NCBI GenBank assembly: GCA_013816615.1
Contig: JACDED010000002.1
Span: 1 to 64,000, forward strand
Reading direction: 5' to 3'
Source of the DNA: Bacteroidota bacterium
Lineage (GTDB): Bacteria; Bacteroidota; Bacteroidia; B-17B0; Aurantibacillaceae
DNA: 64,000 nt
This document shows positions 10,156 through 20,763 of this stretch, in pieces; position 1 is the first letter of the stretch; each line of letters opens with the position of its first letter. The position numbers and the translations under genes are program-made. The notes under the pieces are model-generated. The model was not told the DNA's origin. It saw nothing but the letters and a program-made list of their open reading frames with translations, and did no database searches.

Positions 10156-12757
10156 CTATAATTCGCCAAGGGCGCCACCAATGGTAAAGTGGAACTGGCC
10201 CGTGCCATTGCCAATGCCCGGCTGACCCGGAACATTATCAAAGCCCCAACCATAATCAATACCCAATAAACCAAACATTGGTAAGAATACACGTAAGCCA
10301 AAACCTGCACTGCGCTTAACCTGGAAAGGATTGAATTTTTTGTAATCAGTCCACGCGTTACCTGCTTCGGCAAAGCCTAAAACAAATATGGTTGCCTGTG
10401 GATTTAAGCTGATAGGATAACGAATTTCCATAGTGTAACGCGCTACAATAGGGTCGCCCACGGCATTACCACCCGAATACGTTTGCACCAATGAATTATC
10501 CGGATAACCTCTTAAGCCAATGATCTCTCTTGCCACAAAGTTTTGAAAGCCGCTAATACCGCTACCACCAAGATAAAAACGTTCGAACGGTGAATAACCC
10601 ACCGATTTATTATAACGTGCTAAAAAGCCATAACCTACTTTTGTACGTAGTACTAAATTGCGTGCCTCTTTACCTTCTGCCGCTTTTTTATTGGTTAATT
10701 GTGTAAACCATTCTGCGGTGATCTTATATTTTTGATATTCGATATAACGGTATTTTTCCGCATCGGCCAGGGTGCTGTAATCCTTATTATTGAAAAGAGA
10801 ATATGGTGGTGTAAACTGGCCTAAGAATGTAAAGTTAGAGCCTGTTTTAGGATAAATAGGCGCATCAATAGAGTTACGCGAAATATTTAACTGGAAGTTA
10901 AGATCGTTTGCAAAACCATTTGTGAAAATAAAGGCGCCGTAATTTTTAAGATCGTAATAATTATAATTAATGTTGGTGAACATATTAAAATAATTATCGG
11001 GCCACTTTAATCGTCTTCCTAAACCAACCGAACCACCAATAATACTCATGCTTTGGCGTTTTGGATTATAAATTTTTCCTACTTCGCTATCAACGTATTT
11101 TTTTTGTCCGTTACTGAATAAAGAGTGAAATGCCGAAACCGTTAGTGAGTTTGGTTTTTTACCTCCTAACCAAGGCTCAGTAAATGAAAAGTTATACGAC
11201 TGGTAATAAATACCGTTTGTTTGCGCACGTAAGCTTAAACGCTGACCATCGCCACTTGGTAAAGGTCGCCATGATGAAGCTTTAAATAAATTTTTTGCCG
11301 AGAAGTTATTGAACGTTACACCCAGTGTACCAATTATACCAATACCACCCTGCCCGCTTTGGTTGTTCAATGAGTTTCTTCCACCCCAACCACCGCTTAA
11401 TTCGATCTGATCGCTTGGTTTTTCTTCTACAATGTATTCAATGTCAACAGTTCCGTCAGCAGGGTTTGGTTGTGGTTTTACATCTAGTTTTTCAGGATCA
11501 AAATAACCTAACTGCGCTAACTGACGTTGTGTACGAATAATATCCGAACGTCTGAACAACTGACCAGGCTTGGTAAAGATCTCACGATAAATTACATGGT
11601 CGTTTGTTTTATCATTTCCTTTAACGGTAATTTTATTAATGGTTGCTTGTTTTCCTTCAAAAATTAAAATGTCAAAATCAATTGTATCATTATGAATATT
11701 ACTTTCCTGTGGATTAACCTGGAAGAACAAATAACCATCATCCATATAAAGACTCATAATATCAAAACCGTTAGGATTCTGATATAATTTTTGATCTAAT
11801 TTAGTTTGATCATAAACCGTTCCGGGTGCAATATTTAAGATCGTATCCAGCTGACCGCTTCGGTATTTAGCATTTCCAAACCATTTAAAGGTTCCAAAAT
11901 AATACTTGTGGCCTTCATCAATTGTAATATCAATTGCCACACGGGTTGGGCTCACAAAATAAACAGTGTCTTTAACAACGCGTGCATCACGATAGCCTTT
12001 TGCATTATATTTTGCGGCAATAGAAGGCAGATCTTTCTTTAAATTATCTTCTAAATATTTTCCTGAATTAAATGGATTGTACCAGCGGCGTGGCTTGCTG
12101 TCTTCTAGCTTGCGGCGAAGTTTCCAATCTTTAATTACCGTATTACCGTAAATATTTACATCCTGTATTCTTACTTTCCGGTTTTTTGTAACCTTAATTG
12201 TAAGAATGGTATATGGTGTTTTCCTGCTGGTATCTTTTCTTTGAGTGATCTCAACCTGGTTAAAATAATAACCCTTATCCAAATAAAAATCTCTAACGGT
12301 GTTTTTAATGGTGCCCACCATATAGTCAGTAACCACGCGGTTTTCAAGCAACCGAATCTTTCCACGAATATCATCCGCATCGCTTTTTTTAACATCGCCT
12401 TTAAATGAGAATTTTGATAAACGCGGGCGCTCAACTACTCTTATGATCAAAAAGATATCACTACCAATAATTTTATCCTGAAGAATTTGAACGTCTTCAA
12501 AAATATTTTGTTTCCATAATGCTTTTACGGCATCGCTTATTTTATCTCCGGGAATAGTAACCTCATCGCCAACGGCTAATCCCGATAATAAGGTCAATAC
12601 ATTTTTATCTGTGTTATCGGCACCTTCGATGGAAATACCCCCGATCTTATATTTCTTTGGATTCTTAACGGTTTCTAAGAATGTAGAGTCTTGTTGTGCA
12701 AATCCGCTTAAACAGATCATTAATAGAAAAACTACTTTTATAAATTGTTTTCCCATT
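10156..12757 (-). CDS. bamA: Outer membrane protein assembly factor BamA
   Basis: POTRA repeats and Omp85 barrel (GGSGISGFQNF...LRGYPDNS); start placed at MGKQFIK (12755-12757), directly after uppS stop. Confidence 0.95.
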
Positions 12758-13504
12758 TTAGTTTTTTGAAAGTTGTTCGCTTGTTTGTCCGAAACGGCGT
12801 TCGCGGTTTTGAAAAGATAAAATGGCTTTAAAGAAGTCGTCTTTTCTAAAATCGGGCCATAAAGTGTCGGTAAAATAAAATTCGGCGTAAGCCAATTGCC
12901 ACAATAAAAAATTACTGATACGGTGCTCACCACTGGTGCGGATCATTAATTCAGGATCAGGATATTTATTGGTGTTTAAATGTTTTTCAATATGTTTTGA
13001 TGTAATTTCAGAAGCTTTTAATTTTCCTTCTTCAATTTGTTTTGCAAGTTCTTTTACAGAGTGTGTGATCTCCCATTTGCTTGAATAGCTTAAAGCAAGA
13101 ATTAAGGTGACCGTATCGTTCTTTGAAGTAATATCAATAGATTCCTGTAATTCTGCCTGGCACGATTCAGGTAAGCTTTTAATATCGCCAATAGCTTGTA
13201 AACGCACGCCTTTTTTGTTAAGGTTAGGAGTTTCCATGCTAATAGTTGCAACTAGCAATTCCATTAAAGCGTCTACTTCATCTTTTGGGCGATTCCAGTT
13301 CTCGGTGCTGAAGGCATAAAGTGTAAGAAACTTAACACCTATTTCGCCACAGGCCTCAACAATTTCGCGAACAGAATTTACACCTTCGTGATGGCCAAAA
13401 ATACGGTCTTCACCTTGCTGCTTGGCCCAACGGCCATTTCCATCCATAATGATGGCAACGTGTTGCGGGATGTTGTTTTTATCGATCGATTGCTTTAAAT
13501 CCAT
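12758..13504 (-). CDS. uppS: Isoprenyl (undecaprenyl diphosphate) synthase
   Basis: HVAIIMDGNGRWAKQ, LTLYAFSTENWNRP, RTSGEHRISNFLLWQLAYAE. Confidence 0.97.
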   Translation of the reverse strand: MDLKQSIDKNNIPQHVAIIMDGNGRWAKQQGEDRIFGHHEGVNSVREIVEACGEIGVKFLTLYAFSTENWNRPKDEVDALMELLVATISMETPNLNKKGVRLQAIGDIKSLPESCQAELQESIDITSKNDTVTLILALSYSSKWEITHSVKELAKQIEEGKLKASEITSKHIEKHLNTNKYPDPELMIRTSGEHRISNFLLWQLAYAEFYFTDTLWPDFRKDDFFKAILSFQNRERRFGQTSEQLSKN

Positions 13505-13670
13505 GGGATACTGGGGGCAGACAAAGATAGTAAAATAGTCAAAATGAGTTAATTAATTTGTTTTGTTTTGCTTATTTTAACAGGTAAACGTAAACAAATG
13601 GCTGTAAAGTAAAAAGCCACAGATTACACAAATTTCACTGATAAGAAATTAAATAGGTTTTTAATAAAAC

Positions 13671-13700
13671 AAAAGCCCATTGTAAATACAACGGGCTTTT
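13671..13700 (-). terminator. Rho-independent terminator after TPR gene
   Basis: AAAAGCCCGTTGTATTTACAATGGGCTTTT hairpin. Confidence 0.7.
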
Positions 13701-13719
13701 AAAATTTACTAATCAGTTT

Positions 13720-15435
13720 TTATTTTGTACCTGCGGGTTTAGTGCCTTGCTTGGGCGGATTAAAATAAAATTGTTGTTTTTTATTAGTTGGATCTAGTTC
13801 TTTTACAAGATTCCACATTTCATCCGCCTTTACTTTATCTTTTCCCTCTTTACTGTTGGTGTAATAATCGCCTAAATATTCTGCCGCCTCAATCATATTG
13901 TTTTTATAGGTTGGTGTAGCTTTTTCTTCTGGTTTAACCAGTGAATTTGCTTTTTCATAATGTTGCTTAGCCAACCATTTATCATTTTTAGGATCTAATT
14001 GCACATTTGCTTTTCCTCTCCAGAAATAACCAACTGGCCATGCCGGGCTTAATTGCGTTAGTTTTGAGAAAGAAGAATCCGCACTGATAAAAAGTGGTGT
14101 AGTTTCTTCTTCTTTTTTTGTACGTTGTTTAGCGTCCTTTATAGCCGCGGCTTCACGTTGTATGTTTCCTCCCCAATAATAATATGCGCGGCCCATTGTA
14201 AAATAATCATTGTTGGTTAAATTTTTCCAGTCGCCATTCATTTTACGTTCAAAAGCCTTTATTACATTTTCGTATTTTTTTGATTTCATGTAAATATCCG
14301 CAATAGCTGTATTTAACTCGCCCGAAGCTGCAGGATCAAGCACAATGGCTTTTTCCATTTCTAAAACTCCCAACGAATCTTTACCGGTACGCGCTAACAA
14401 TAAGCCTTTGTATTTATAATCATTATATAAATATTTAAAGTTAGGCCCTGCCATTTGAAAGAAATTTTCAATAGAGTTTAAACCTTTATTGTATGCTTCC
14501 ACATCCGTTTTATTTCCTATCTCATAATAACTATAACCTGCAAGACGCTCTAAATAAAGACTTTTAAAGCCTGATTTTTTTAAACCTTCGTATTCTGTAA
14601 TTGCATCTGTATATTGTTTGTTAGAAAACAACGCGCTCATAAAACGGTAACGTGCTTCATCGCTATTATTTAATTCTAAATATTTTTTCCAGTTCTCAAT
14701 TGCTTTTGCGTGTTGTTGGTATAACGAATACACCTCAGCCAATTCTCTGTAAGCAGGTGCAAATGTTGGGTCAATAGCAACTGCTTCTTTGTATTTATCA
14801 ATTGCCAACTGGTAGTTACGGCCACGTTGATATAATTTACCCTCACGTAAAATACCTTTTACACTTTTTGGATTTAAAGTTGTAGCCTGTTTGTAGCTTT
14901 TAATGGGGCCGCTGCCATCTGTTGGATTTTTTTCCAATTGCGCATCACCAAGAATAATATAATTCTCAGGATTTTTTGGTTCTAATTTAATAGCTGCATT
15001 TATTTGTACTAAAGCTTCATCAGCATTTTTTGTATCTGTTGCTAACCACGCCTCTGCTACTTTACGTAACAACTCAGCATTTTTATTTGCGCCTAGCGCA
15101 ATTGCTTTATAAAATTGTGTTTTTGCATCGGCAACGTTGCCTTTTGCTAAAAATACTTTACCAATACCTACATAATTTAATGGGTATGTAGCATTTGCTT
15201 CTGCACCTTTGTTATAAAAAATGCTGGCGCTATCTAGCTGGTCGTTCTTAAAAAAATTCTCGCCGTAGTAAAAATAGTTTTCTCCTTTAGCGGCATCTTT
15301 CGTAATTAGCGCGCGAAATTCAACTGCGGCCGCTGCAAAGCGCTCGTTCTCTGTTTTAGCAACAGCATCCTGTAATGTTTGCGCGTTTAAAAAACCTGTA
15401 AAGGCAATAGCGCTAAGTATGATCGTTTTTTTCAT
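13720..15435 (-). CDS. Tetratricopeptide repeat protein, secreted
   Basis: Multiple TPR motifs (LEPKNPENYIILGDAQLEKN etc.), signal peptide. Confidence 0.9.
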   Translation of the reverse strand: MKKTIILSAIAFTGFLNAQTLQDAVAKTENERFAAAAVEFRALITKDAAKGENYFYYGENFFKNDQLDSASIFYNKGAEANATYPLNYVGIGKVFLAKGNVADAKTQFYKAIALGANKNAELLRKVAEAWLATDTKNADEALVQINAAIKLEPKNPENYIILGDAQLEKNPTDGSGPIKSYKQATTLNPKSVKGILREGKLYQRGRNYQLAIDKYKEAVAIDPTFAPAYRELAEVYSLYQQHAKAIENWKKYLELNNSDEARYRFMSALFSNKQYTDAITEYEGLKKSGFKSLYLERLAGYSYYEIGNKTDVEAYNKGLNSIENFFQMAGPNFKYLYNDYKYKGLLLARTGKDSLGVLEMEKAIVLDPAASGELNTAIADIYMKSKKYENVIKAFERKMNGDWKNLTNNDYFTMGRAYYYWGGNIQREAAAIKDAKQRTKKEEETTPLFISADSSFSKLTQLSPAWPVGYFWRGKANVQLDPKNDKWLAKQHYEKANSLVKPEEKATPTYKNNMIEAAEYLGDYYTNSKEGKDKVKADEMWNLVKELDPTNKKQQFYFNPPKQGTKPAGTK

Positions 15436-15535
15436 TTTCTAATTATAAATCGTGGTAAAAATAACACAATATTTTATATTGCAAGTTAGGTACCAATTAA
15501 TTATTAAAGTCTGTTTTTAGCATTTTTTAAGGGAA

Positions 15536-15925
15536 TCAATGGCCTATTCCAAATTTTATGGGTAGTAAAAAATATGATTTTACAATTCTCCCTGACATTT
15601 TTGCGGGTTTCCATTTGGGAAACATTTTTACCACTCTCAATGCTTCGTCATCACAGGGCGAGCATCCGTTGCAACTTTTAAAAACAAACGGATCAGTAAC
15701 AATGCCCTCTTCATTAATAATGAACTTTATGTATGTTCTGCAATGGATAGCGTCTTCATTGCTTTCAATATGTTTTAAATTTCCTGCTATGAATTTATAC
15801 ATTGCGCTTATTCCACCCGGATACTCGGCGGGTTCTTCAACAATAGTAAAAACCGTAACCGTGTCGCTTTGCGAAACACAATAAAAAGCATTCAAAATAA
15901 AAAACATGGCAATGATTTTTTTCAC
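15536..15925 (-). CDS. Stand-alone secreted TonB C-terminal-domain protein
   Basis: FTIVEEPAEYPGGISAMYKFI ... DDEALRVVKMFPKWKPAKMSGRIVKSYFLLPIKF, parallel to TonB at 17176..17970. Confidence 0.85.
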   Translation of the reverse strand: MKKIIAMFFILNAFYCVSQSDTVTVFTIVEEPAEYPGGISAMYKFIAGNLKHIESNEDAIHCRTYIKFIINEEGIVTDPFVFKSCNGCSPCDDEALRVVKMFPKWKPAKMSGRIVKSYFLLPIKFGIGH

Positions 15926-15929
15926 AAAA

Positions 15930-16901
15930 CTATTTCAATTTTACTTCTATACTTCTTTCCTGCTGTTTGGTTGGTAACAAACCTTGTTTTAAAAATGTGG
16001 TTTGTCCTTTTGGGCCTGCCACAAAGGTTTCAAAGCCTTTTGCTAAACTAAATTCTCCTGTTTTTTTAATTACATACACCGTTCTTGTAAAGGGATATGT
16101 GTTTAGTTTAAAACTGCTTTGGCTTGGAAGCTCAAATTGATCGTTAGTGTTTTTTTGGCCAACAGGAATGAATTTTATTTTGCCAAGATTGGCCTTAAAA
16201 AGAGAATCGTCTACATCGCTTAACCAGGCAAAATCAATAAACGCAATTGTGTTTTTATTTGCCGCCACATAATTAATGCTTTCTAAGCTTGATCCCAAAA
16301 CGCTGCAATCAGGGGAAAATGCGGCGCCTTTTAAAAGTGAGTCTCTTAAATAAAACATTACTGAAGAATTATTTTTATCGAACAACACTTTCATTTTTGT
16401 TTCGTTGTTTAAAGAATCTTTTGTTTTCAATTCTTTGCTTAGCAGCTCTACTATTTGTTCGTAAGAAAGGTTTTTTACCGGCGTGTTTATATTTGTAATT
16501 AAAGCAATACCGCTTTTTGCTACCGCTGTTGGATTAGGCGTATAGCTTTTAGAGGAAAATGCCTGTTTTTCTTTTTCATTTAAATTGCGTGAAATAACAA
16601 TGGCTTCGCAACTATCGCTGTATAAGGCCTGCACGGCTTCATTCTCAGTTACAGAAAACAGTTCGATGTTAGCGTTTCCATAAAGTGCCTCGAAAGTATA
16701 CACCTGGTTTTCTACATGGGATCTTAATCCTTCGTCATAATACACTTTTAATTTTCCTGAAGTTGGCGTGTTATCTTCGTAATCATTTTTAAAATAATCA
16801 CTGCAGCCATACATTGAGATAAAAGATACAAGATACAAGACGCAAGACGCACCTGCGAAGAAACCAGAAACCTGAAACTTAAAACGTTTATTGTTCTTCA
16901 T
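15930..16901 (-). CDS. PstS-like phosphate ABC transporter substrate-binding lipoprotein
   Basis: PstS-like fold motifs (AVAKSGIALITN, LSYEQIVELL, YPFTRTVYVI); start placed at MKNNKRFK with lipobox SMYGC. Confidence 0.85.
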   Translation of the reverse strand: MKNNKRFKFQVSGFFAGASCVLYLVSFISMYGCSDYFKNDYEDNTPTSGKLKVYYDEGLRSHVENQVYTFEALYGNANIELFSVTENEAVQALYSDSCEAIVISRNLNEKEKQAFSSKSYTPNPTAVAKSGIALITNINTPVKNLSYEQIVELLSKELKTKDSLNNETKMKVLFDKNNSSVMFYLRDSLLKGAAFSPDCSVLGSSLESINYVAANKNTIAFIDFAWLSDVDDSLFKANLGKIKFIPVGQKNTNDQFELPSQSSFKLNTYPFTRTVYVIKKTGEFSLAKGFETFVAGPKGQTTFLKQGLLPTKQQERSIEVKLK

Positions 16902-17109
16902 TTCTTTTTTGTTGTTTAAGTGTTTGATATAATCGAAAGCCCCTGTAAACCGCATATGCAAATAACATAATAACAAAACCGGTGCGCTTGTTTCCGTAAA
17001 GCCTATCGCTCATCAGATCTGTTGTGGCAAAGGCAATAGCGCCTGCTACAACCAAAACGATCATAAATGCACCGGTCCAAATGGTAAATGAATTCAAAAT
17101 TGGTTTCAT
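16888..17109 (-). CDS. Small two-TM membrane protein of the TonB/ExbD operon
   Basis: MKPILNSFTIWTGAFMIVLVVAGAIAFATTDLM...; position between tonB and PstS-like gene; start at 17109. Confidence 0.75.
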   Translation of the reverse strand: MKPILNSFTIWTGAFMIVLVVAGAIAFATTDLMSDRLYGNKRTGFVIMLFAYAVYRGFRLYQTLKQQKRNEEQ

Positions 17110-17124
17110 GTTTTTATAGAATGA

Positions 17125-17158
17125 AAAAAGCCACAACGCGCGAGGTGTTATGGCTTTT
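17125..17158 (-). terminator. Terminator-like hairpin after tonB
   Basis: AAAAAGCCATAACACC..GTTGTGGCTTTTTTC hairpin with T-run. Confidence 0.6.
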
Positions 17159-17175
17159 TAAATATTAAAATTTAT

Positions 17176-17970
17176 TTATTGAATTTTAAAGCTGATAGGT
17201 AAGTTAAAGTAACATTTTACCGAACGGCCTGTCATTTTTGCTGCTTTCCACTTAGGCATTGATTTTACAACACGCATAGCTTCTTTATCGCAATCTGAAC
17301 ATCCCGGAACGCCTTTTAATACTTCAACGTTACTGATATCACCGTTTTCGTTAACAACAAATTTTAAGAAACATTTTCCGCTAATTCCTGCTTCACGGGC
17401 CATTGCCGGATATTGTAATTTCTCCCTGATAAATTTACTCATTTCAGCAATTCCACCGGGAAACTCAGCTTGTTCTTCCACAATTGTAAAGATCTCCGGC
17501 GCAGCAGCTTCTGTTGGGCCTTTTATCTCTGTTGGTGGAGCAACAATATCCTTGTCACCTTCCTGATCTTTAACACCTACGTTAGTTTCTTTTACCTCTT
17601 CCTGTAATTTTTGAGGCTCTTCTTCAACAGCATCATCCTTAATTACCGGCGGAACGAATTTAACCATCTCAACCATTGGCGGTGGTGGCGGTGGTGGTGG
17701 TGGTGGTGGTATTTCTTCAATTGGTGGCGGTGGAGTAAGATCAATTTGTGTGTTCACGATCTTTTCAACAACCTCTTCATCTGCCGGCCTGTCCATAAAT
17801 TTCTTTACACCCATTAGTGCTAAAGAAAATACGATCATACCACCAATAATAAACGTTACACGTTTATTATAATTTCTTCTTAGCTCAAACGCGCCGTATT
17901 CCTGGTTTCTACCTTCAAATACCAGGTCGTTACGCGAATCAAGGGTTACATCATTCCAATTTTGTAACAT
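17176..17970 (-). CDS. tonB: Energy transducer TonB
   Basis: Single TM, PPPPPPPPPPP linker, C-terminal FTIVEEQAEFPGGIAEM...YFNLPISFKIQ. Confidence 0.93.
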   Translation of the reverse strand: MLQNWNDVTLDSRNDLVFEGRNQEYGAFELRRNYNKRVTFIIGGMIVFSLALMGVKKFMDRPADEEVVEKIVNTQIDLTPPPPIEEIPPPPPPPPPPPMVEMVKFVPPVIKDDAVEEEPQKLQEEVKETNVGVKDQEGDKDIVAPPTEIKGPTEAAAPEIFTIVEEQAEFPGGIAEMSKFIREKLQYPAMAREAGISGKCFLKFVVNENGDISNVEVLKGVPGCSDCDKEAMRVVKSMPKWKAAKMTGRSVKCYFNLPISFKIQ

Positions 17971-17985
17971 GTTTTCCTCCTATTA

Positions 17986-18627
17986 TTAATTTGTAACTTT
18001 TTCAGTAACCAGATCCATTTCCGGTTTCAAAATATCTACCATTACGTATTTACCTACAACGTTCACATTTAACTCGTCAATTACATCAATCACGTTTTTG
18101 TAAGTGGCTTTATCATCTGTTTTAATAAGGTAAGTATATGAAGCGGGATTCGCTTTTACTTCTCTTACCATACGTTTAAAGGTTGTATCTTCTAACTGTT
18201 TGTTCTTATGCTTTACATCCAATGCGCGGATCTGATCCTGCATTACTTTACTTTTCTTTAGCAAATACTTGTGCAAACTTGCATTGCCATCCTGAGAAAA
18301 ACTCAATTCAGATAAAGTTGTTTTTAAACCTTTTTCATCATCTGCGGGCCTGAATTCCCCTTCGTAATAGAAGATGCGATCATCTTTAGATAATAAAAAA
18401 GTAATCCCATTTTTTAATGCTGGTTGATCTTTTGGATTATCGGGTGGTGCAGGAAAAGTTAACTCCATTGATTTTGGTTTACTGAACGTAGCTGTTAAAA
18501 CGAAGAACGTTAATAACAGGAACGCTAAATCCACCATGGGCGTCATATCAATACGCGTACTTTGTTTCTTGGCCCTTTTCTTGCCACCTTTGTGGCCTCC
18601 GCCACCACTGTCTGCTATTTCTGCCAT
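17986..18627 (-). CDS. exbD: Biopolymer transporter ExbD
   Basis: RIDMTPMVDLAFLLLTFFVLTATF. Confidence 0.93.
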   Translation of the reverse strand: MAEIADSGGGGHKGGKKRAKKQSTRIDMTPMVDLAFLLLTFFVLTATFSKPKSMELTFPAPPDNPKDQPALKNGITFLLSKDDRIFYYEGEFRPADDEKGLKTTLSELSFSQDGNASLHKYLLKKSKVMQDQIRALDVKHKNKQLEDTTFKRMVREVKANPASYTYLIKTDDKATYKNVIDVIDELNVNVVGKYVMVDILKPEMDLVTEKVTN

Positions 18628-18646
18628 TGTTTAATTTTTTTAATGA

Positions 18647-19330
18647 TTATTTTGTTGGATCAATTACTGTTCCTCCGCCTTCCAAAGAAGTAATGAGGTT
18701 AAATTGGTACAACTTTAAATCTGTAAATGTTTTAATTACGTCTTTTACATAAATGTATTTTGTTTTAGCATCACATTTAATCGCATAACGCGGCTTTTCG
18801 GCTTTAAATTCGCCACCGGCATCGGCTGCTTTTATTTTTGCTTCTTCATACATTTCAACTGCTTTTCTACCACCAATGGCAATCCAGTCCTTCAACTGAT
18901 TGTTTGGTGTTATGGTATCCAAAGGCACGCCTCTTTGTCCTTTAAAGTTTTTACGGGCTTCTTCTTTTGCATCTATGTATGCAGGAAGGTCCTTAATATC
19001 TACTCCAAAGCTTGGCAAGCCACTAAATTTAACGATCTGCTCTTCTGTAAAAGGCACTTTATATTTTGCTGACATGTCGCGCAAGGCGTTCATTTTAGCA
19101 GTTGAATTGCTGATCCCGAAAAAAGCGCGGCCGTCATTATCAATGGTAACTAAAATATGATTATCCGGTAAATCTACCTGGCCAATAGACGATGGAGGAT
19201 CAACCACCACCGGCTCTGCCATACGGAAAGACGCCGTTAACATAAAGAATGTTACCAATAGGAAGGCAAGATCCACCATGGGCGTCATATCTAACGCCGG
19301 GGCTCCTCCTTTTGATGGTTTTTTTGACAT
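18647..19330 (-). CDS. exbD: Biopolymer transporter ExbD (second copy)
   Basis: ALDMTPMVDLAFLLVTFFMLTASF. Confidence 0.93.
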   Translation of the reverse strand: MSKKPSKGGAPALDMTPMVDLAFLLVTFFMLTASFRMAEPVVVDPPSSIGQVDLPDNHILVTIDNDGRAFFGISNSTAKMNALRDMSAKYKVPFTEEQIVKFSGLPSFGVDIKDLPAYIDAKEEARKNFKGQRGVPLDTITPNNQLKDWIAIGGRKAVEMYEEAKIKAADAGGEFKAEKPRYAIKCDAKTKYIYVKDVIKTFTDLKLYQFNLITSLEGGGTVIDPTK

Positions 19331-19398
19331 TGCTTATTGTTTTAATTAAGATGAATACTTTATTTAAATTCCATAAATAATTTTGAAAAAACTCAAAA

Positions 19399-20202
19399 TT
19401 ATTTTCCTGTAGCCTGGAACTCTTGAATAATAGAGAATCCTGCTTCGTCCATAGCGTAAGTAATTTGGTCAATTCTATTACTGAAATAGTTATAGAAAAT
19501 GATCGCTAAAGCAGAAGTTAAGATACCTACCAATGTATTTACAAGAGCCTCAGAGATACCCGTTGCTAACGCAGAAGTATCAGGAGCACCCGCAGCAGAT
19601 AAGGCCGCAAACGCACGGATCATACCCACAACCGTACCAATAAGACCAGCTAATGTACCAATAGATGCCATTGTTGAAATAACCACCATGTTTTTAGATA
19701 ACATTGGTAATTCTAAAGCTGTTGCTTCTTCAATTGATTTTTGGATAGCGTGAACTTTTGCTTCTTTATCCATATGTGAATCGTTTTGTACGAATTCGTA
19801 TTTTTTAATGCCTTCGCGAACAACGTTAGCTAAAGATCCTTTTTGACGATCGCACTCAGCAATAGCACCTGCAAAATCGTGGTTAGAGATCAATGATTTA
19901 ATTTTAGCAACAAATTTATCAGTTGCTCCGCTTCCGCCTGCTTTCATAATTGTAATAAAACGCTCAATAGCAAAAGTGATAACCGTTAATAAGAAACCAA
20001 TAAGGATAGGCACAATGAAACCGCCTTTGTACATAGTTCCTAAGATATTGCGTGGATGTCCTTTTTCTGCATCGCCACCTTCAAAGTTAGATGCTGCCCC
20101 TAAAATCCCTTTAAAAATAAAGATACCGATGAAAAGGCAAATTACAATTGCTAATGCCGAAACAATTAGTGGGAATCCTCCCGATGTTTTTTTTGTGCTC
20201 AT
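19399..20202 (-). CDS. exbB: MotA/TolQ/ExbB proton channel family protein
   Basis: STMASIGTLAGLIGTVVGMIRAFAALSAAGAPDTSALATGISEALVNTLVGI. Confidence 0.95.
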   Translation of the reverse strand: MSTKKTSGGFPLIVSALAIVICLFIGIFIFKGILGAASNFEGGDAEKGHPRNILGTMYKGGFIVPILIGFLLTVITFAIERFITIMKAGGSGATDKFVAKIKSLISNHDFAGAIAECDRQKGSLANVVREGIKKYEFVQNDSHMDKEAKVHAIQKSIEEATALELPMLSKNMVVISTMASIGTLAGLIGTVVGMIRAFAALSAAGAPDTSALATGISEALVNTLVGILTSALAIIFYNYFSNRIDQITYAMDEAGFSIIQEFQATGK

Positions 20203-20410
20203 AGTTGTTGTTATTTTATTATTTAGTTATTTTTCTTATTTAAAATTTGAATGCCAAACTTAATAAAATAGAATCTATTCACAAACTATTTTTAGGATTA
20301 AACGCCATTTGAATACAAATATTGGCATGTTTTAGCAATTAAAAATGCCTTGTTTTACATCTGGCATAATTTTTAGCATATTTGGTGTAGATATTAAGAA
20401 ATTGTTAAGC

Positions 20411-20761
20411 ATGAGCATTGAAGAGATAAGAGAGCATTGCCTTTTAAAAAAAGGGGTTACAGAAGGTTTTCCGTTTGATAATGAAACACTTGTTTTTAAG
20501 GCCGTAAAGATTTTTTTACTTACCGGCTTAAATTCAAACCCCATTCAGTTTAACGTAAAATGCGATCCTCCAAAAGCAATTGAGCTCCGCGAAAAATACG
20601 ATTTTGTTCGGCCCGGTTATCATATGAACAAACAACACTGGAACACAATTATATGCGATGGCCGGGCAACAAAAAAACAAATTTTTGAGTGGATAGATGA
20701 CTCCTATGAGCTTATCGTTCAATCGCTGCCAAAAAAACAAAGAGAAGCGTTTTTGAAGTAA
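20411..20761 (+). CDS. MmcQ/YjbR family DNA-binding protein
   Basis: MSIEEIREHCLLKKGVTEGFPFDNETLVFKA ... HWNTIICDG; start at MSIEE. Confidence 0.88.
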   Translation: MSIEEIREHCLLKKGVTEGFPFDNETLVFKAVKIFLLTGLNSNPIQFNVKCDPPKAIELREKYDFVRPGYHMNKQHWNTIICDGRATKKQIFEWIDDSYELIVQSLPKKQREAFLK

Positions 20762-20763
20762 TA

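Noticed and set aside
10107-10373. 88-aa minus ORF overlapping the 3' end of bamA
   Set aside because: Out-of-frame overlap with a well-supported gene
12758-12933. N-terminal extension of the BamA ORF into uppS
   Set aside because: Signal peptide begins at MGKQFIKVVFLLMICLSGFAQ; the extension is out-of-frame uppS sequence
16902-16976. N-terminal extension of the PstS-like ORF (MLLCYLHMRFTGAFDYIKHLNNKKE)
   Set aside because: Overlaps the upstream small membrane protein gene and precedes a good lipoprotein signal peptide at MKNNKRFK; start moved to 16901
17611-17817. Plus-strand ORF with WWRWWRWWWWWW
   Set aside because: Antisense shadow of the TonB polyproline linker; no independent coding support
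20345-20410. Upstream extension MPCFTSGIIFSIFG... of the MmcQ-like ORF
   Set aside because: MmcQ/YjbR family start fits MSIEEIREHCL at 20411
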